The translations under genes were made by a program, and so were the position numbers. From contig CAYXMH010000005.1 of the NCBI GenBank assembly GCA_964466115.1, forward strand, positions 62,001 through 126,000: a stretch of DNA of 64,000 nt. Direction: 5' to 3'. Numbering within the stretch: position 1 is the stretch's first letter; each line of letters opens with the position of its first letter. Of this stretch, positions 35,726-44,386 are shown one piece after another. The notes beneath the pieces are model-generated. The model was not told where the DNA came from. It was given only the letters and a program-made list of their open reading frames with translations, and did no database searches. The DNA comes from Pseudolysobacter sp964466115. Lineage in GTDB: Bacteria > Pseudomonadota > Gammaproteobacteria > Xanthomonadales > Rhodanobacteraceae.

Positions 35726-37225
35726 ATGAACCAACTTGACCTATATACCGCAGATCAAATGCGCCGCCTGGATCGAATCGCGATCGAGGAGCATGGCGTG
35801 GCCGGTTTTGCATTGATGCAGCGTGCAGCCAATGCCGCCTGGCGTTGTCTTATCCGGCGCTGGCCGCAGGTAAAGCGGTTGGTGGTGGTGTGTGGCACCG
35901 GCAACAACGGTGGTGATGGTTTTTTGCTGGCGCAATTGGCGCGGGCGGCGGGGCTTGACGTGCGGGTGTTCGCGCTTATTGCACCGCCCACCGCAACCAT
36001 TAGCGATGCGCAATGCGCTCGCGCCGCTTATGCCGATGGTGGTGGACGTATCGTAGAGGTTCAGAGCGATGATACGGTATTGCCCGATGCCGATTTGTAT
36101 ATCGATGCCTTGTTTGGTACTGGGCTCTCGCGCCCGATTGAGGGTTTGGCCGCCCGCTTAATCGAACAGCTAAACGTCAGCAATCGACCGATTCTGGCGT
36201 TGGATATTCCCTCGGGTATCAGTGCCGATACCGGCCAAGTTTTGGGTGTTGCGGTGCAAGCCGCAATGACCGTCAGCTTTATTGCGCACAAGCGCGGCTT
36301 ATTTACGGCGGATGCGCTCGATTATCGCGGTGATTTGATACTCGATTCGCTTGGGTTGCCGGAGTCTTTGACCGTCGATGAGCCAGCCGATGCACGCCTG
36401 CTTGATCCGCGTGAATTTGAAAACGCGTTGTCAACGCGTCAACGCAACAGCCACAAAGGCCGTTTTGGACACTTGTTGGCGATCGGTGGCGATCATGGCA
36501 TGGCCGGCGCGATCCGGCTTGCCGGTGAGGCGGCGCTGCGTGTTGGTGCTGGCTTGGTTCAAGTGGCGACGCGTTTTGAACACATCGCCGCGCTAAACGC
36601 CGGGCGGCCGGAGTTGATCGTTCACGGTGTAGCAGGGCCGCAGGAGTTGGCGGCACGAATCGCATCCGCCGATACTTTGATGGTTGGTCCCGGGCTTGGC
36701 ACCGGCGCTTGGGGGCACGCGCTTTGGCGCACCGCGCTTAGCGGCGGTAAGACAATGGTCTTGGATGCCGACGGATTGAATTTGTTAGCGCGTGATCCGC
36801 AGGCGTTGACGATGCCGGCGGTATTGACGCCGCACCCAGGCGAAGCCGCGCGATTGCTCAACAAAAGTATTGCCGCCATCCAACAGGATCGATTTGCGGC
36901 TGCACAAGCGTTGGCGCAGCGGTTCCAGGCCATTGTGGTACTGAAGGGGGCAGGAACTGTGGTGGCCTCCCCAGCCGGTGAGCTGCGCGTTTGCCCTTGG
37001 GGCAATCCCGGTATGGCGAGCGCTGGCGTAGGCGATGTATTAACCGGTGTGATCGGCGGTTTGATGGCGCAAGGTTTAAGCCCCTGGTTGGCTGCGCAGA
37101 TTGGTGTCGCTATCCATGCCCAAGCCGGTGATGCGGCGGCTTTGAAAGGGGAGCGGGGACTCATCGCCAGCGATCTTCTCGAGCCACTGCGCTTGCTTGC
37201 CAATGGATTGCCAACGTATGAGTGA
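35726..37225 (+). CDS. nnr: Bifunctional NAD(P)H-hydrate epimerase/dehydratase
   Basis: Repairs hydrated NAD(P)H. The 499-residue protein joins the YjeF-N epimerase domain (about 1-215; 'VVVCGTGNNGGDGFLLAQLA' near 55, 'ALDIPSGISADTG' near 160) to the ADP-dependent YjeF-C dehydratase. The dehydratase shows 'GRFGHLLAIGGDHGMAGAIRLAGEAALRVGAGLV' near 250, 'VLTPHPGEAARLL' near 370 and 'NPGMASAGVGDVLTGVIGGLMAQG' near 430. It overlaps tsaE by 8 bases and heads the conserved tsaE-amiB-mutL run. Confidence 0.95.
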   Translation: MNQLDLYTADQMRRLDRIAIEEHGVAGFALMQRAANAAWRCLIRRWPQVKRLVVVCGTGNNGGDGFLLAQLARAAGLDVRVFALIAPPTATISDAQCARAAYADGGGRIVEVQSDDTVLPDADLYIDALFGTGLSRPIEGLAARLIEQLNVSNRPILALDIPSGISADTGQVLGVAVQAAMTVSFIAHKRGLFTADALDYRGDLILDSLGLPESLTVDEPADARLLDPREFENALSTRQRNSHKGRFGHLLAIGGDHGMAGAIRLAGEAALRVGAGLVQVATRFEHIAALNAGRPELIVHGVAGPQELAARIASADTLMVGPGLGTGAWGHALWRTALSGGKTMVLDADGLNLLARDPQALTMPAVLTPHPGEAARLLNKSIAAIQQDRFAAAQALAQRFQAIVVLKGAGTVVASPAGELRVCPWGNPGMASAGVGDVLTGVIGGLMAQGLSPWLAAQIGVAIHAQAGDAAALKGERGLIASDLLEPLRLLANGLPTYE

Positions 37226-37715
37226 GTCGCGAACGGTAGAAAATGCTAGAGCATGGGCCGGTTTGGATGAAGCGCAGTTAGCATCGATTGCTCGTTCGCT
37301 CGCGCCTGCCATCCCAAAAGGCGGCGTAGTGTACTTATATGGGGAGCTTGGTGCTGGCAAGACGCATTTTGTCCGCGCGTTGTTGCAAGGGTTAGGGGTT
37401 GGTGAGCGCGTGAAAAGCCCCACCTACAGCCTCGTGGAATCCTACAGTCAGGCCGGGAGAGCCATTCATCATCTTGATTTGTATCGGATTGCCGATCCCG
37501 ATGAACTGGAATGGCTGGGGATGCACGATTTAACTGGTGCCGATTCGTTGCTGTTAGTTGAATGGCCAGAGCGAGGGGTCGGCCGGTTACCTCCCCCTGA
37601 TGTCGAAGCAAGGCTTACATACACCCACCAAGCCCCGGGCCGTGATTTGAAATTAACGCCTATAACCCAGCAAGGTGGGGATTGGGTGGCAGCACTCAAT
37701 TCGCCTATCGATTGA
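37218..37715 (+). CDS. tsaE: tRNA t6A synthesis ATPase TsaE
   Basis: The P-loop ATPase that works with TsaB and TsaD to form threonylcarbamoyl-adenosine at tRNA position 37. ATG 37218 (MSESRTVENARAW) is chosen because it overlaps the nnr stop by only 8 bases; the product has 165 residues. Walker A 'YGELGAGKTHFVRALLQGLG' and the switch 'VKSPTYSLVESY' are clear, as are 'IHHLDLYRIADPDELEWLG' and 'LLVEWPERG'. It sits between nnr and amiB as in other gammaproteobacteria. Confidence 0.95.
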   Translation: MSESRTVENARAWAGLDEAQLASIARSLAPAIPKGGVVYLYGELGAGKTHFVRALLQGLGVGERVKSPTYSLVESYSQAGRAIHHLDLYRIADPDELEWLGMHDLTGADSLLLVEWPERGVGRLPPPDVEARLTYTHQAPGRDLKLTPITQQGGDWVAALNSPID

Positions 37716-37848
37716 GCCACAGCGAAGTATGCCTAACCAGTAAGTTAAGTGGTTTTTCTGAAATTTCTATTAGAAATACAAGCCAGCTTATGGATTTTTA
37801 AAGGAAAACTATTGAAATTCCTATGCAATAGCGCTTCAATAGCTCCCC

Positions 37849-39180
37849 ATGAGGAGTCTTCGCGTCCGCCAATGGGTGATTGCGCTCGTCGTGGGCCGGC
37901 TATTGAGCGCCCTCGACGTCGCTGCCGCCGCTGATATCAACGCCGTGCGGGTCTGGGCCAGTCCTGATTACACGCGGGCGGTGTTTGATGTGAGTGGGCC
38001 GTTGGATTACAAATTATTCGAGCTTTCCAATCCCGATCGGATTGTGCTCGATATTCATGCCGCCAGCATCAATGAGCGTTTCAGCTCCAGTGGTGGCAAG
38101 GGCCTGTTAAAGGCAATGCGCACCGGCAAGCAAGGTAAGGGCGATGTGCGGGTGGTGTTCGATTTAAACGACAGTGCGCGCCCCAAAAGCTTTCTTTTGC
38201 AGCCGGCCGATGAGTTTGGTTATCGGTTGGTGGTCGATTTATACCCCAAGAAGAAATCGTCCACAGTCGATGTCGTGAAGAGCATCGATGAGGCATTGCC
38301 GGAAAAACTGCGCAGTGTGGTGGTTGCCGTTGACGCCGGCCATGGCGGCGATGATCCCGGTGCCACGGGTGCTTCCGGTACGCATGAGAAAGACGTCACG
38401 CTCCGCGTGGCGCGGGAGTTGAAACAGCAAATCGACAAGCAGCCGGGTATGAGTGCCGTGCTGATTCGCGATGGCGATTATTTCATTCCGTTGCAGCGGC
38501 GCTACCAGAAAGCGCGCGAGGCCAAGGCCGATCTTTTCGTTTCGATTCACGCCGACGCTTACAGCAATTCCGATGCGCGCGGATCCTCCGTGTGGACCCT
38601 GTCATCGCGCGGCGCCACCAATGAGGCGGCGCGCTGGTTGGAAGATCGGGAAAACCGTTCGGATTTGGTCGGCGGCGTTTCATTGGACGATAAAGACAAC
38701 GTGCTGGCCGCGGTATTGTTGGATTTATCGCAAGGGGCGACCCTTGAGGCCAGCAACGTGGTGGCCGAACAGGTGTTGAACGCATTGCGCAAGATCGGCC
38801 CCACGCACAAACAATACGTTGAGCGCGCCAATTTTGTCGTACTGCGGTCGCCCGACGTGCCTTCGATCCTGGTGGAAACGGCTTTTATCACCAATCCGAG
38901 TGAAGAAAAGCGTTTAAATGACGAAGACGAGCGAGAGAAATTGTCGATCGCGATTTTGGATGGCGTGCGTAATTATTTTCGCGCCACCCCGCCCCCGGGA
39001 ACTTGGTTTGCGGCAAACAGCGCTAAAGACCGGCCCAGTGAACATATCGTAACGCGCGGCGAAACCTTAAGCGGCATTGCGGAACATCACGGCATTAGCG
39101 TTTCTGCGCTGCGCTCGGCGAACAAGCTCGGCGATGACAATGTTCGGGTGGGGGTGGTGTTGCGCATTCCGAATTCGTGA
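37849..39180 (+). CDS. amiB: N-acetylmuramoyl-L-alanine amidase with AMIN and LysM domains
   Basis: A periplasmic zinc amidase of 443 residues that splits septal peptidoglycan during cell separation. A signal peptide runs to about residue 27. An AMIN targeting domain follows ('INAVRVWASPDYTRAVFDVSGPL', 30-130). Then comes the Amidase_3 catalytic domain with zinc ligands in 'VAVDAGHGGDDPGATG' and 'DLFVSIHADAYSN' and catalytic Glu in 'PSILVETAFITNPSEE'. A single LysM repeat closes the protein ('HIVTRGETLSGIAEHHGISVSALRSANKL'). AmiB naming follows the tsaE-amiB-mutL context. Confidence 0.93.
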   Translation: MRSLRVRQWVIALVVGRLLSALDVAAAADINAVRVWASPDYTRAVFDVSGPLDYKLFELSNPDRIVLDIHAASINERFSSSGGKGLLKAMRTGKQGKGDVRVVFDLNDSARPKSFLLQPADEFGYRLVVDLYPKKKSSTVDVVKSIDEALPEKLRSVVVAVDAGHGGDDPGATGASGTHEKDVTLRVARELKQQIDKQPGMSAVLIRDGDYFIPLQRRYQKAREAKADLFVSIHADAYSNSDARGSSVWTLSSRGATNEAARWLEDRENRSDLVGGVSLDDKDNVLAAVLLDLSQGATLEASNVVAEQVLNALRKIGPTHKQYVERANFVVLRSPDVPSILVETAFITNPSEEKRLNDEDEREKLSIAILDGVRNYFRATPPPGTWFAANSAKDRPSEHIVTRGETLSGIAEHHGISVSALRSANKLGDDNVRVGVVLRIPNS

Positions 39181-39493
39181 GCTGTGCGGGCCGATTGAGG
39201 CCTAACCACCGTTCATGGTTCGACAAGCTCACCACGAACGATGGTTAAGCCTCGACATGGCCGTTTGTGTTTCGACAAGATCATCAGGAATGGTGGTTAA
39301 GCTTCAATGCATACAGCCGTTCGTGGTGAGCTTGTCGAACCATGAACGGCCTTCCAGCAAGCGATTCAATAGGTAAGCCCAACCACCTTAACGTTATTTC
39401 CATCTCAAATTGGAAATGCGCTACGTGAGCCATTTTTGCAGCGCGCATTTCTTAAGTTCGATATCATGCGTAACTCTAATTTGGGTTATTCGC
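39181..39493. other. Intergenic region between amiB and mutL
   Basis: No gene was seen in these 313 bases. Most of it is the REP-like cluster at 39210-39349. The rest must contain the mutL ribosome site or promoter, of which I see no strong consensus. Confidence 0.6.
39210..39349. repeat. Cluster of three REP-like palindromes
   Basis: Units at 39210-39240 and 39317-39349 are near-perfect inverted copies of each other (CCGTTC..TGGTTCGACAAGCTC and its complement, with flanking CGTTC/GAACG). A degenerate middle unit lies around 39262-39298 (GTTTCGACAAGATCATCAGG). Flanking words ATGGTTAAGC are also repeated between units. The TCGACAAGCTC core is a variant of the TCGACAGGCTC core at 7366-7436. 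Confidence 0.85.
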
Positions 39494-41299
39494 ATGCCGA
39501 GCATCCGCCAACTCCCTCCTGAATTGGTCAATCAAATCGCCGCCGGTGAAGTGATCGAGCGCCCGGCTTCGGTCGTAAAAGAGTTGGTGGAAAACAGTCT
39601 CGACGCCGGCGCCACGCGCATTGAAATCGAGATTGAAGACGGCGGATCGCGGTTGATTCGAGTGCGCGACAACGGTACCGGCATCGCACCCGATGAGCTG
39701 GCATTGGCGTTGTCGGCGCACGCCACCAGCAAGATTGGATCGATCGACGATTTAGGCCGCGTGCGCACCATGGGGTTTCGCGGTGAGGCGTTGCCGAGCA
39801 TTGCCTCGGTATCGCGCTTTGCTTTGACCTCGCGCCAGCCAGATCAAGACGCTGCCTGGCGCATTGAGAATGACGGTGCATCGCTGCAGGCCCCGCGCCC
39901 GGCGCAGCATCCGGTGGGAAGTACGGTGGAAGTGCGCGAGCTTTTTTACAACGTACCCGCCCGGCGTAAATTCCTGCGTGCGGAGCGCACCGAATTTAAT
40001 CACAGCGATGATTTGATGAAATCGCTAGCGCTAGCGCGCATGGACATCGAATTCCGGTTGAACCACAACGGCAAGCCGGTGCGCCATCTGCGCGCGGTGA
40101 CCGACGATGCGGGCGCCACGCAGCGTGTGGCCGATGTGTGCGGCGCGGAATTTGTCGCGCAAAGTTTGCGCATTGAACAAAACGCGGCCGGCTTGCGCTT
40201 GGGCGGCTGGGTAGGGTTGCCGACTGCGGCGCGCAGCCAAGCCGATCAGCAATATTTTTATGTGAATGGCCGGCTGGTGCGCGATCGTGTGGTCAGCCAT
40301 GCGGTGCGGCAAGCGTTCGCCGATGTGTTGTTTCACGGTCGTCATCCGGCGTTCGTTCTGTTTCTCGAACTCGATCCGGAATTGGTGGATGTGAACGTGC
40401 ATCCGGCCAAGAGCGAGGTGCGGTTTCGCGAAGGACGCTTGGTGCATGATTTTCTTTATCGCACGTTGAATGAGGCGTTGGCCGAAACACGCGCGGGAAC
40501 ATCGCCTGCGGTGTCATTATCCAAACCCACCGATAATGGGTCATTCAAGGCGGAAGCTTATCCAACTTGGCAGCGGCAAGCGGGGTTTTCGCTCGGTGTG
40601 CGTGAGCCGATGGCGGAATACCGCGCGCTGCTCGGCGGTATGCCAGAGGCTGGCGGTGCACCGATCGCACAACGCGATATCGCAGTGAATGCGATAAGTG
40701 ACGAAGCGACGGACATTCCACCGCTCGGTTATGCCTTGGCACAATTGCGTGGCATCTATGTATTGGCCGAGAACGCGCAAGGCTTGGTCTTGGTCGATAT
40801 GCACGCCGCACACGAACGCATCACCTACGAAAAGTTGAAAACGGCGAGTGCCTGCGATGGCATCCGCGCACAGTTATTATTGGTGCCGTTGCCATTATCG
40901 CTGAGTGATCGCGAAGCGGCCTGTGTCGAGGAACAGGAAGCTCGTTTCTTAGAATTGGGATTTGAAATTCAACGCAGCGGCCCACGCAGCGTAATCATTA
41001 AACGTTATCCCACCTTATTGGAAGGCGCTGACGTCGGCGCCTTGGTGCGCGATGTCATCGCCGATTTTCTAACGCATGGCAGCTCGCAGCGTTTGGAGGA
41101 AGTGCAGAACGAAGTGCTGTCAACGATGGCCTGCCATGGTTCGGTGCGCGCCAATCGACGATTGACATTGCCGGAGATGAACGCATTATTGCGCGAGATG
41201 GAAGCAACATTGCGTTCTGGGCAATGCAATCACGGCCGGCCAACCTGGGTGCAGATGAGCGTCACCGAGCTCGATCGATTGTTTTTGCGTGGACGTTAA
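39494..41299 (+). CDS. mutL: DNA mismatch repair protein MutL (endonuclease-type)
   Basis: ATG 39494 (MPSIRQLPPELVNQIAAGEV) is the normal MutL start; the frame is open 28 codons upstream without family sequence. The product has 601 residues. The GHKL ATPase motifs are intact: 'VVKELVENSLDAGA', 'VRDNGTGI' and 'GFRGEALPSIASV'. The C-terminal domain carries 'DMHAAHERITYE', which fits the DQHA(X)2E(X)4E endonuclease motif, and the companion 'ACHGSVRANR' and 'CNHGRP' motifs. This implies strand nicking by MutL itself and a mismatch-repair system without MutH, unlike E. coli. miaA and hfq do not follow here. Confidence 0.95.
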   Translation: MPSIRQLPPELVNQIAAGEVIERPASVVKELVENSLDAGATRIEIEIEDGGSRLIRVRDNGTGIAPDELALALSAHATSKIGSIDDLGRVRTMGFRGEALPSIASVSRFALTSRQPDQDAAWRIENDGASLQAPRPAQHPVGSTVEVRELFYNVPARRKFLRAERTEFNHSDDLMKSLALARMDIEFRLNHNGKPVRHLRAVTDDAGATQRVADVCGAEFVAQSLRIEQNAAGLRLGGWVGLPTAARSQADQQYFYVNGRLVRDRVVSHAVRQAFADVLFHGRHPAFVLFLELDPELVDVNVHPAKSEVRFREGRLVHDFLYRTLNEALAETRAGTSPAVSLSKPTDNGSFKAEAYPTWQRQAGFSLGVREPMAEYRALLGGMPEAGGAPIAQRDIAVNAISDEATDIPPLGYALAQLRGIYVLAENAQGLVLVDMHAAHERITYEKLKTASACDGIRAQLLLVPLPLSLSDREAACVEEQEARFLELGFEIQRSGPRSVIIKRYPTLLEGADVGALVRDVIADFLTHGSSQRLEEVQNEVLSTMACHGSVRANRRLTLPEMNALLREMEATLRSGQCNHGRPTWVQMSVTELDRLFLRGR

Positions 41300-41315
41300 C
41301 CAATGATGATCTCTC

Positions 41316-41398
41316 GTAGGCTGGCGCTGAACGCAGTGAAGCCCAGCATGCCTCAGCAACAAATTTGCTGGGCTTCACTGCGTTCAGCGCCAGCCTAC
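41316..41398. repeat. Long perfect hairpin after mutL
   Basis: Arms of 33 bases (41316-41348 and 41366-41398) are exact reverse complements, starting GTAGGCTGGCGCTGAACGC, around a 17-base loop. The outer GTAGGCTGG/CCAGCCTAC recalls the GTAGGGTGGGCT repeat family but the interior differs. It separates mutL from the DUF1684 gene and may stop transcription, although no T-run follows. Confidence 0.9.
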
Positions 41399-41451
41399 AA
41401 ATAGTCCGCCCGTTTGTATGGGGCGCTTATTAATGTATTGAAATAAACCCT

Positions 41452-42336
41452 ATGATAAAAATTTTCGTTTTATTTTTTACTCTGGCATTGTTCTCTGGGT
41501 ACGTGAGTGCGAGTGACAACGCCGCTTACGTTAAGGAAATCGAAGCCGTACGCGCACAACGAGTTGCCCGTCTGACGGCGCCCGACGGCTGGTTATCCTT
41601 GGTCGGCTTGCACTGGCTTAAACCCGGTCCGAACCGCATCGGCAGTGCCGCCGATAACGATATCGTACTCACCAAAGCACCGCCGTACCTTGGTGTGATC
41701 GCCTTAAACGACGGTAAAACCACCATTACCCTGGATCCCCATGGCACTGTATTGATTGACGGCAAATCACAACCGCAAGCCGAGCTTCTTTTTGATCCGC
41801 CAACCCTCGTTTCGTTTGGTACGGCAAGTTTTTTTGTCATCAAGCGTGGTGATAAATTTGGACTGCGCGTAAAAGACAGCGAAGCGGAAAGTTTAAAGAA
41901 TTTCGTTGGCTTCGATTATTTCGATATCGATCCCTCCTGGCGCATCGAAGCACGCTGGGAAGCGTTCGATCCACCGCGCGAGATCGAAATCGCGAATGTC
42001 ATAGGCTTAATCGAAAAATACCCCACACCCGGGGTAGCGGTGTTCGAGCGTGATGGCAAAACCTACCACTTAACTCCGTACATCGAAGTGCCGGACGATC
42101 CGGAACTGTTTATCGTGTTCGCCGACCGCACCAGCGGCAAAGAAACCTATGGTGCGGCCCGGTTTCTTTACGTCGATAAACCGAAAGACGGCAAACTCAT
42201 CATCGACTTCAATCACGCCTACAATCCACCGTGCGCCTTCACGCCGTATGCCACCTGCCCTTTAGCGCCGGCGCAAAACCGGTTGGACCTGCGTGTAACA
42301 GCGGGCGAAAAGAAATATCGCGGCGCGCATGACTAA
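41452..42336 (+). CDS. Secreted DUF1684 protein
   Basis: A 294-residue protein with signal peptide MIKIFVLFFTLALFSGYVSAS. The body matches the DUF1684 pattern: 'WLSLVGLHWLKPGPNRIGSAADNDIVL' near residue 45, 'FDPPREIEIANVIG' near 180, and the closing 'DFNHAYNPPCAFTPYATCPLAPAQNRL', whose Cys/Pro/Tyr-rich block is the most conserved part of the family. The biochemical role of DUF1684 is not known to me. It is convergent with the pilE gene (10 bases). Confidence 0.88.
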   Translation: MIKIFVLFFTLALFSGYVSASDNAAYVKEIEAVRAQRVARLTAPDGWLSLVGLHWLKPGPNRIGSAADNDIVLTKAPPYLGVIALNDGKTTITLDPHGTVLIDGKSQPQAELLFDPPTLVSFGTASFFVIKRGDKFGLRVKDSEAESLKNFVGFDYFDIDPSWRIEARWEAFDPPREIEIANVIGLIEKYPTPGVAVFERDGKTYHLTPYIEVPDDPELFIVFADRTSGKETYGAARFLYVDKPKDGKLIIDFNHAYNPPCAFTPYATCPLAPAQNRLDLRVTAGEKKYRGAHD

Positions 42337-42346
42337 AGTTGCTCAT

Positions 42347-42772
42347 TTACCAACACGTATTACCCGCAGGAGTCGACGCCTTAGTCGTTGTTCCGCTCGC
42401 GTAAGTTAACGTAAACGTGGCGCATTTGCTGTCGCTTGATTGCGCTCCTTGTGTGGTGGCCGTTGCGGTGAAGCCTGCAGCATTCTGTCCCGATACGCTA
42501 AATGCGTAGTAAGCGTGTTCGGATGTGCTCATCCCCGCGATTTCCGCAAGCGAACCGTATGCTACGTGGTTGGTTCGGTATTTTTCTTGTAGTAGTTGGA
42601 TTTGTTGCAATCCCGAAATCGCTTCCGAGCGACGGCTCCGGCGCAACTGGTCAACGAATGCGGGATAAGCAATGGTGGTTAAGATTGCGATTACCGCCAT
42701 GACGATCACGAGTTCAAGCAACGTAAATCCACTGGAGAATTTCGGGCTGCGGATTTTTCGGTCTGACAACAT
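42347..42772 (-). CDS. pilE: Type IV pilin-like protein PilE
   Basis: A 141-residue prepilin. The short leader ends at the processing site SSG|FTLLELVIVMAVIAILTTIAYP, with the +5 glutamate in place and an N-terminal hydrophobic helix. The globular part has 'AISGLQQIQLLQEKYRTNHVAYGSL', typical of PilE-type minor pilins, and a C-terminal pair of cysteines (CATFTL ... NTCW) for the D-loop disulfide. It is oriented opposite to fimT-pilW-pilX-pilV across a 250-base divergent region, whereas in the common order pilE is the last gene of the same operon. Confidence 0.9.
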   Translation of the reverse strand: MLSDRKIRSPKFSSGFTLLELVIVMAVIAILTTIAYPAFVDQLRRSRRSEAISGLQQIQLLQEKYRTNHVAYGSLAEIAGMSTSEHAYYAFSVSGQNAAGFTATATTQGAQSSDSKCATFTLTYASGTTTKASTPAGNTCW

Positions 42773-43022
42773 AGCTTATTTTAACATGCTGCGAGAGTTT
42801 GATTTCGTTAAAAATCCGTTGTTGAAAATCGGTTGTTTACGTTAAGCAGATACGGGCAATCACCGCAATTAAGGCCCAGACTTTGATGGCTCAATTCTTG
42901 CAATTTTTGTACAAAGAGAAAGTTTTAATTGCATCTTGTTGAAGCGTCGTTCGTAGCGTATTGTTGGTGGCGTGTCAGTAGTTCTGCGATGTGGTTCCCC
43001 ATCTTAACGATCGGGGGTAGAA

Positions 43023-43628
43023 ATGAGTTACGCAATCCGGCGATCTAGTCAATCCTCTAACACAGGTTTTACTTTGGTCGAGCTCATGATCACGTTGGCA
43101 GTGTTGATCATCCTTATCTTGTTGGCGGTTCCCCCCTTCCTTGAGTTTCGCGAGCGCAGCATCGCGCGCGGCGCTGCCGAACAGCTGGCAACGTTTTGGG
43201 CCAATGCGCGCTTTGAGGCAATCAAACGCGATACTCCGATTAAAGTCACGTTTAAACGCAGCAGTGACGATTCGATGTGCCTTGGGGCAGCCGTGCAATT
43301 GGATACCACCAATTACAGCGCTTGTGATTGTTTTACGGCGAATGCTTGTGATGTCGGGCGTTATCCGTCCGATCAAGCCGAATGGCGCGGTGCAAAATGG
43401 GTGGCAAATCCGGCCGTTGGTAACAACGGGGTTGTGTTTATTGACCCAAAACAAGGATTGCTGACGCAAATGGGTGACGCCGGCAGCGTGACATTGCGCT
43501 CGCCATCGACGACCAGCCACCAATACCGTTTGCGCTTCGTCATCGATCTGCTAGGCCGTGGTACGTTGTGCGAACCTGCCGATGCGCCCATGCATTTACC
43601 TGATTTTTCAACACGCCAATGCGGATGA
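43023..43628 (+). CDS. fimT: GspH/FimT-family minor pilin
   Basis: A 201-residue prepilin with processing site NTG|FTLVELMITLAVLIILILLAVPPF and the FimT/GspH continuation 'GAAEQLATFWANARFEAIKRDTPIKVTFKR'. It helps prime pilus assembly and, in some species, DNA uptake. Several cysteines (CLGA, ACDCFTANACD) are present in the globular domain. A GGGGGT ribosome site lies before the ATG. It is the first gene of the four-gene minor-pilin operon and overlaps pilW by ten bases. Confidence 0.9.
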   Translation: MSYAIRRSSQSSNTGFTLVELMITLAVLIILILLAVPPFLEFRERSIARGAAEQLATFWANARFEAIKRDTPIKVTFKRSSDDSMCLGAAVQLDTTNYSACDCFTANACDVGRYPSDQAEWRGAKWVANPAVGNNGVVFIDPKQGLLTQMGDAGSVTLRSPSTTSHQYRLRFVIDLLGRGTLCEPADAPMHLPDFSTRQCG

Positions 43629-44380
43629 GAAAGATGCCCAACTTAAGCAAGCACGCCGGATTCTCTCTCGTCGAAATGATGATTGCGATCGTTGCCGGTC
43701 TGATTTTGGTTGGCAGCACCTTGGGGTTCACGCTTTCCGGCGTGCGCAGCAACACCGATTTCGTTAACGCGACTTACCTCACGCAGGAGTTGCGCGGCGT
43801 TATGGATCTGGTAACCCGGGAGTTAAAGCGTGCCGGTTACGATCAGCATGCAATTGATGGCGTGGGCGCGGGCTCCGTGTTTAAGTCCAAATTCGCCCCA
43901 ATGAAATTTTTCCCAACTCCCAGCGCAAACTCAACCATAGCCAGCTGCGTCATATTGGCTTATGACAGTAAAGCGAATACCGCATCGAATCGCCCTGGTG
44001 CGATTGCCAATAGCGAGCGACGCGGGATACGGATTAACGCAGAAAAACAAGCCATCGAATACAACTTAGGTTCAACTGCGTTACCCGATTGCAGCTCGGA
44101 GGGAGCCAATTACGCCGCCTATCCACCCACCTGCAACGCGACCAGCGGGTGGTGTGCGTTGACCAATCCACAAAGGGTGAAAGTGACCCGTTTCGACCTG
44201 GACACGCACAATACAAAAAGCATACCAAGCACATCTACGTCACCCGGACTGACAATTCGCGTCATGAAAGTGACATTGGTGGGCGCATTGAATACCGATT
44301 CTAATGTGGTGCGCAGTCTTGTTGACGAGGTTCGAATACGAGCGGACTGTCCGTTAACAAATTGTACTTCGGTGCCTTGA
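43619..44380 (+). CDS. pilW: Minor pilin PilW
   Basis: A 253-residue prepilin with processing site HAG|FSLVEMMIAIVAGLILVGSTLGF and the PilW hallmark 'TYLTQELRGVMDLVTRELKRAGYD' just behind the helix. Three candidate ATGs lie at 43619, 43625 and 43634. The second forms an ATGA overlap with the fimT stop and may be the true start. The C-terminus ends in 'CPLTNC', probably a disulfide. pilX follows after six bases. Confidence 0.88.
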   Translation: MRMRKMPNLSKHAGFSLVEMMIAIVAGLILVGSTLGFTLSGVRSNTDFVNATYLTQELRGVMDLVTRELKRAGYDQHAIDGVGAGSVFKSKFAPMKFFPTPSANSTIASCVILAYDSKANTASNRPGAIANSERRGIRINAEKQAIEYNLGSTALPDCSSEGANYAAYPPTCNATSGWCALTNPQRVKVTRFDLDTHNTKSIPSTSTSPGLTIRVMKVTLVGALNTDSNVVRSLVDEVRIRADCPLTNCTSVP

Positions 44381-44386
44381 GAATTT

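Noticed and set aside
42940..43000. Sigma-54 type promoter before fimT
   Set aside because: The TGGCGTG word lacks a correctly spaced TTGC element.
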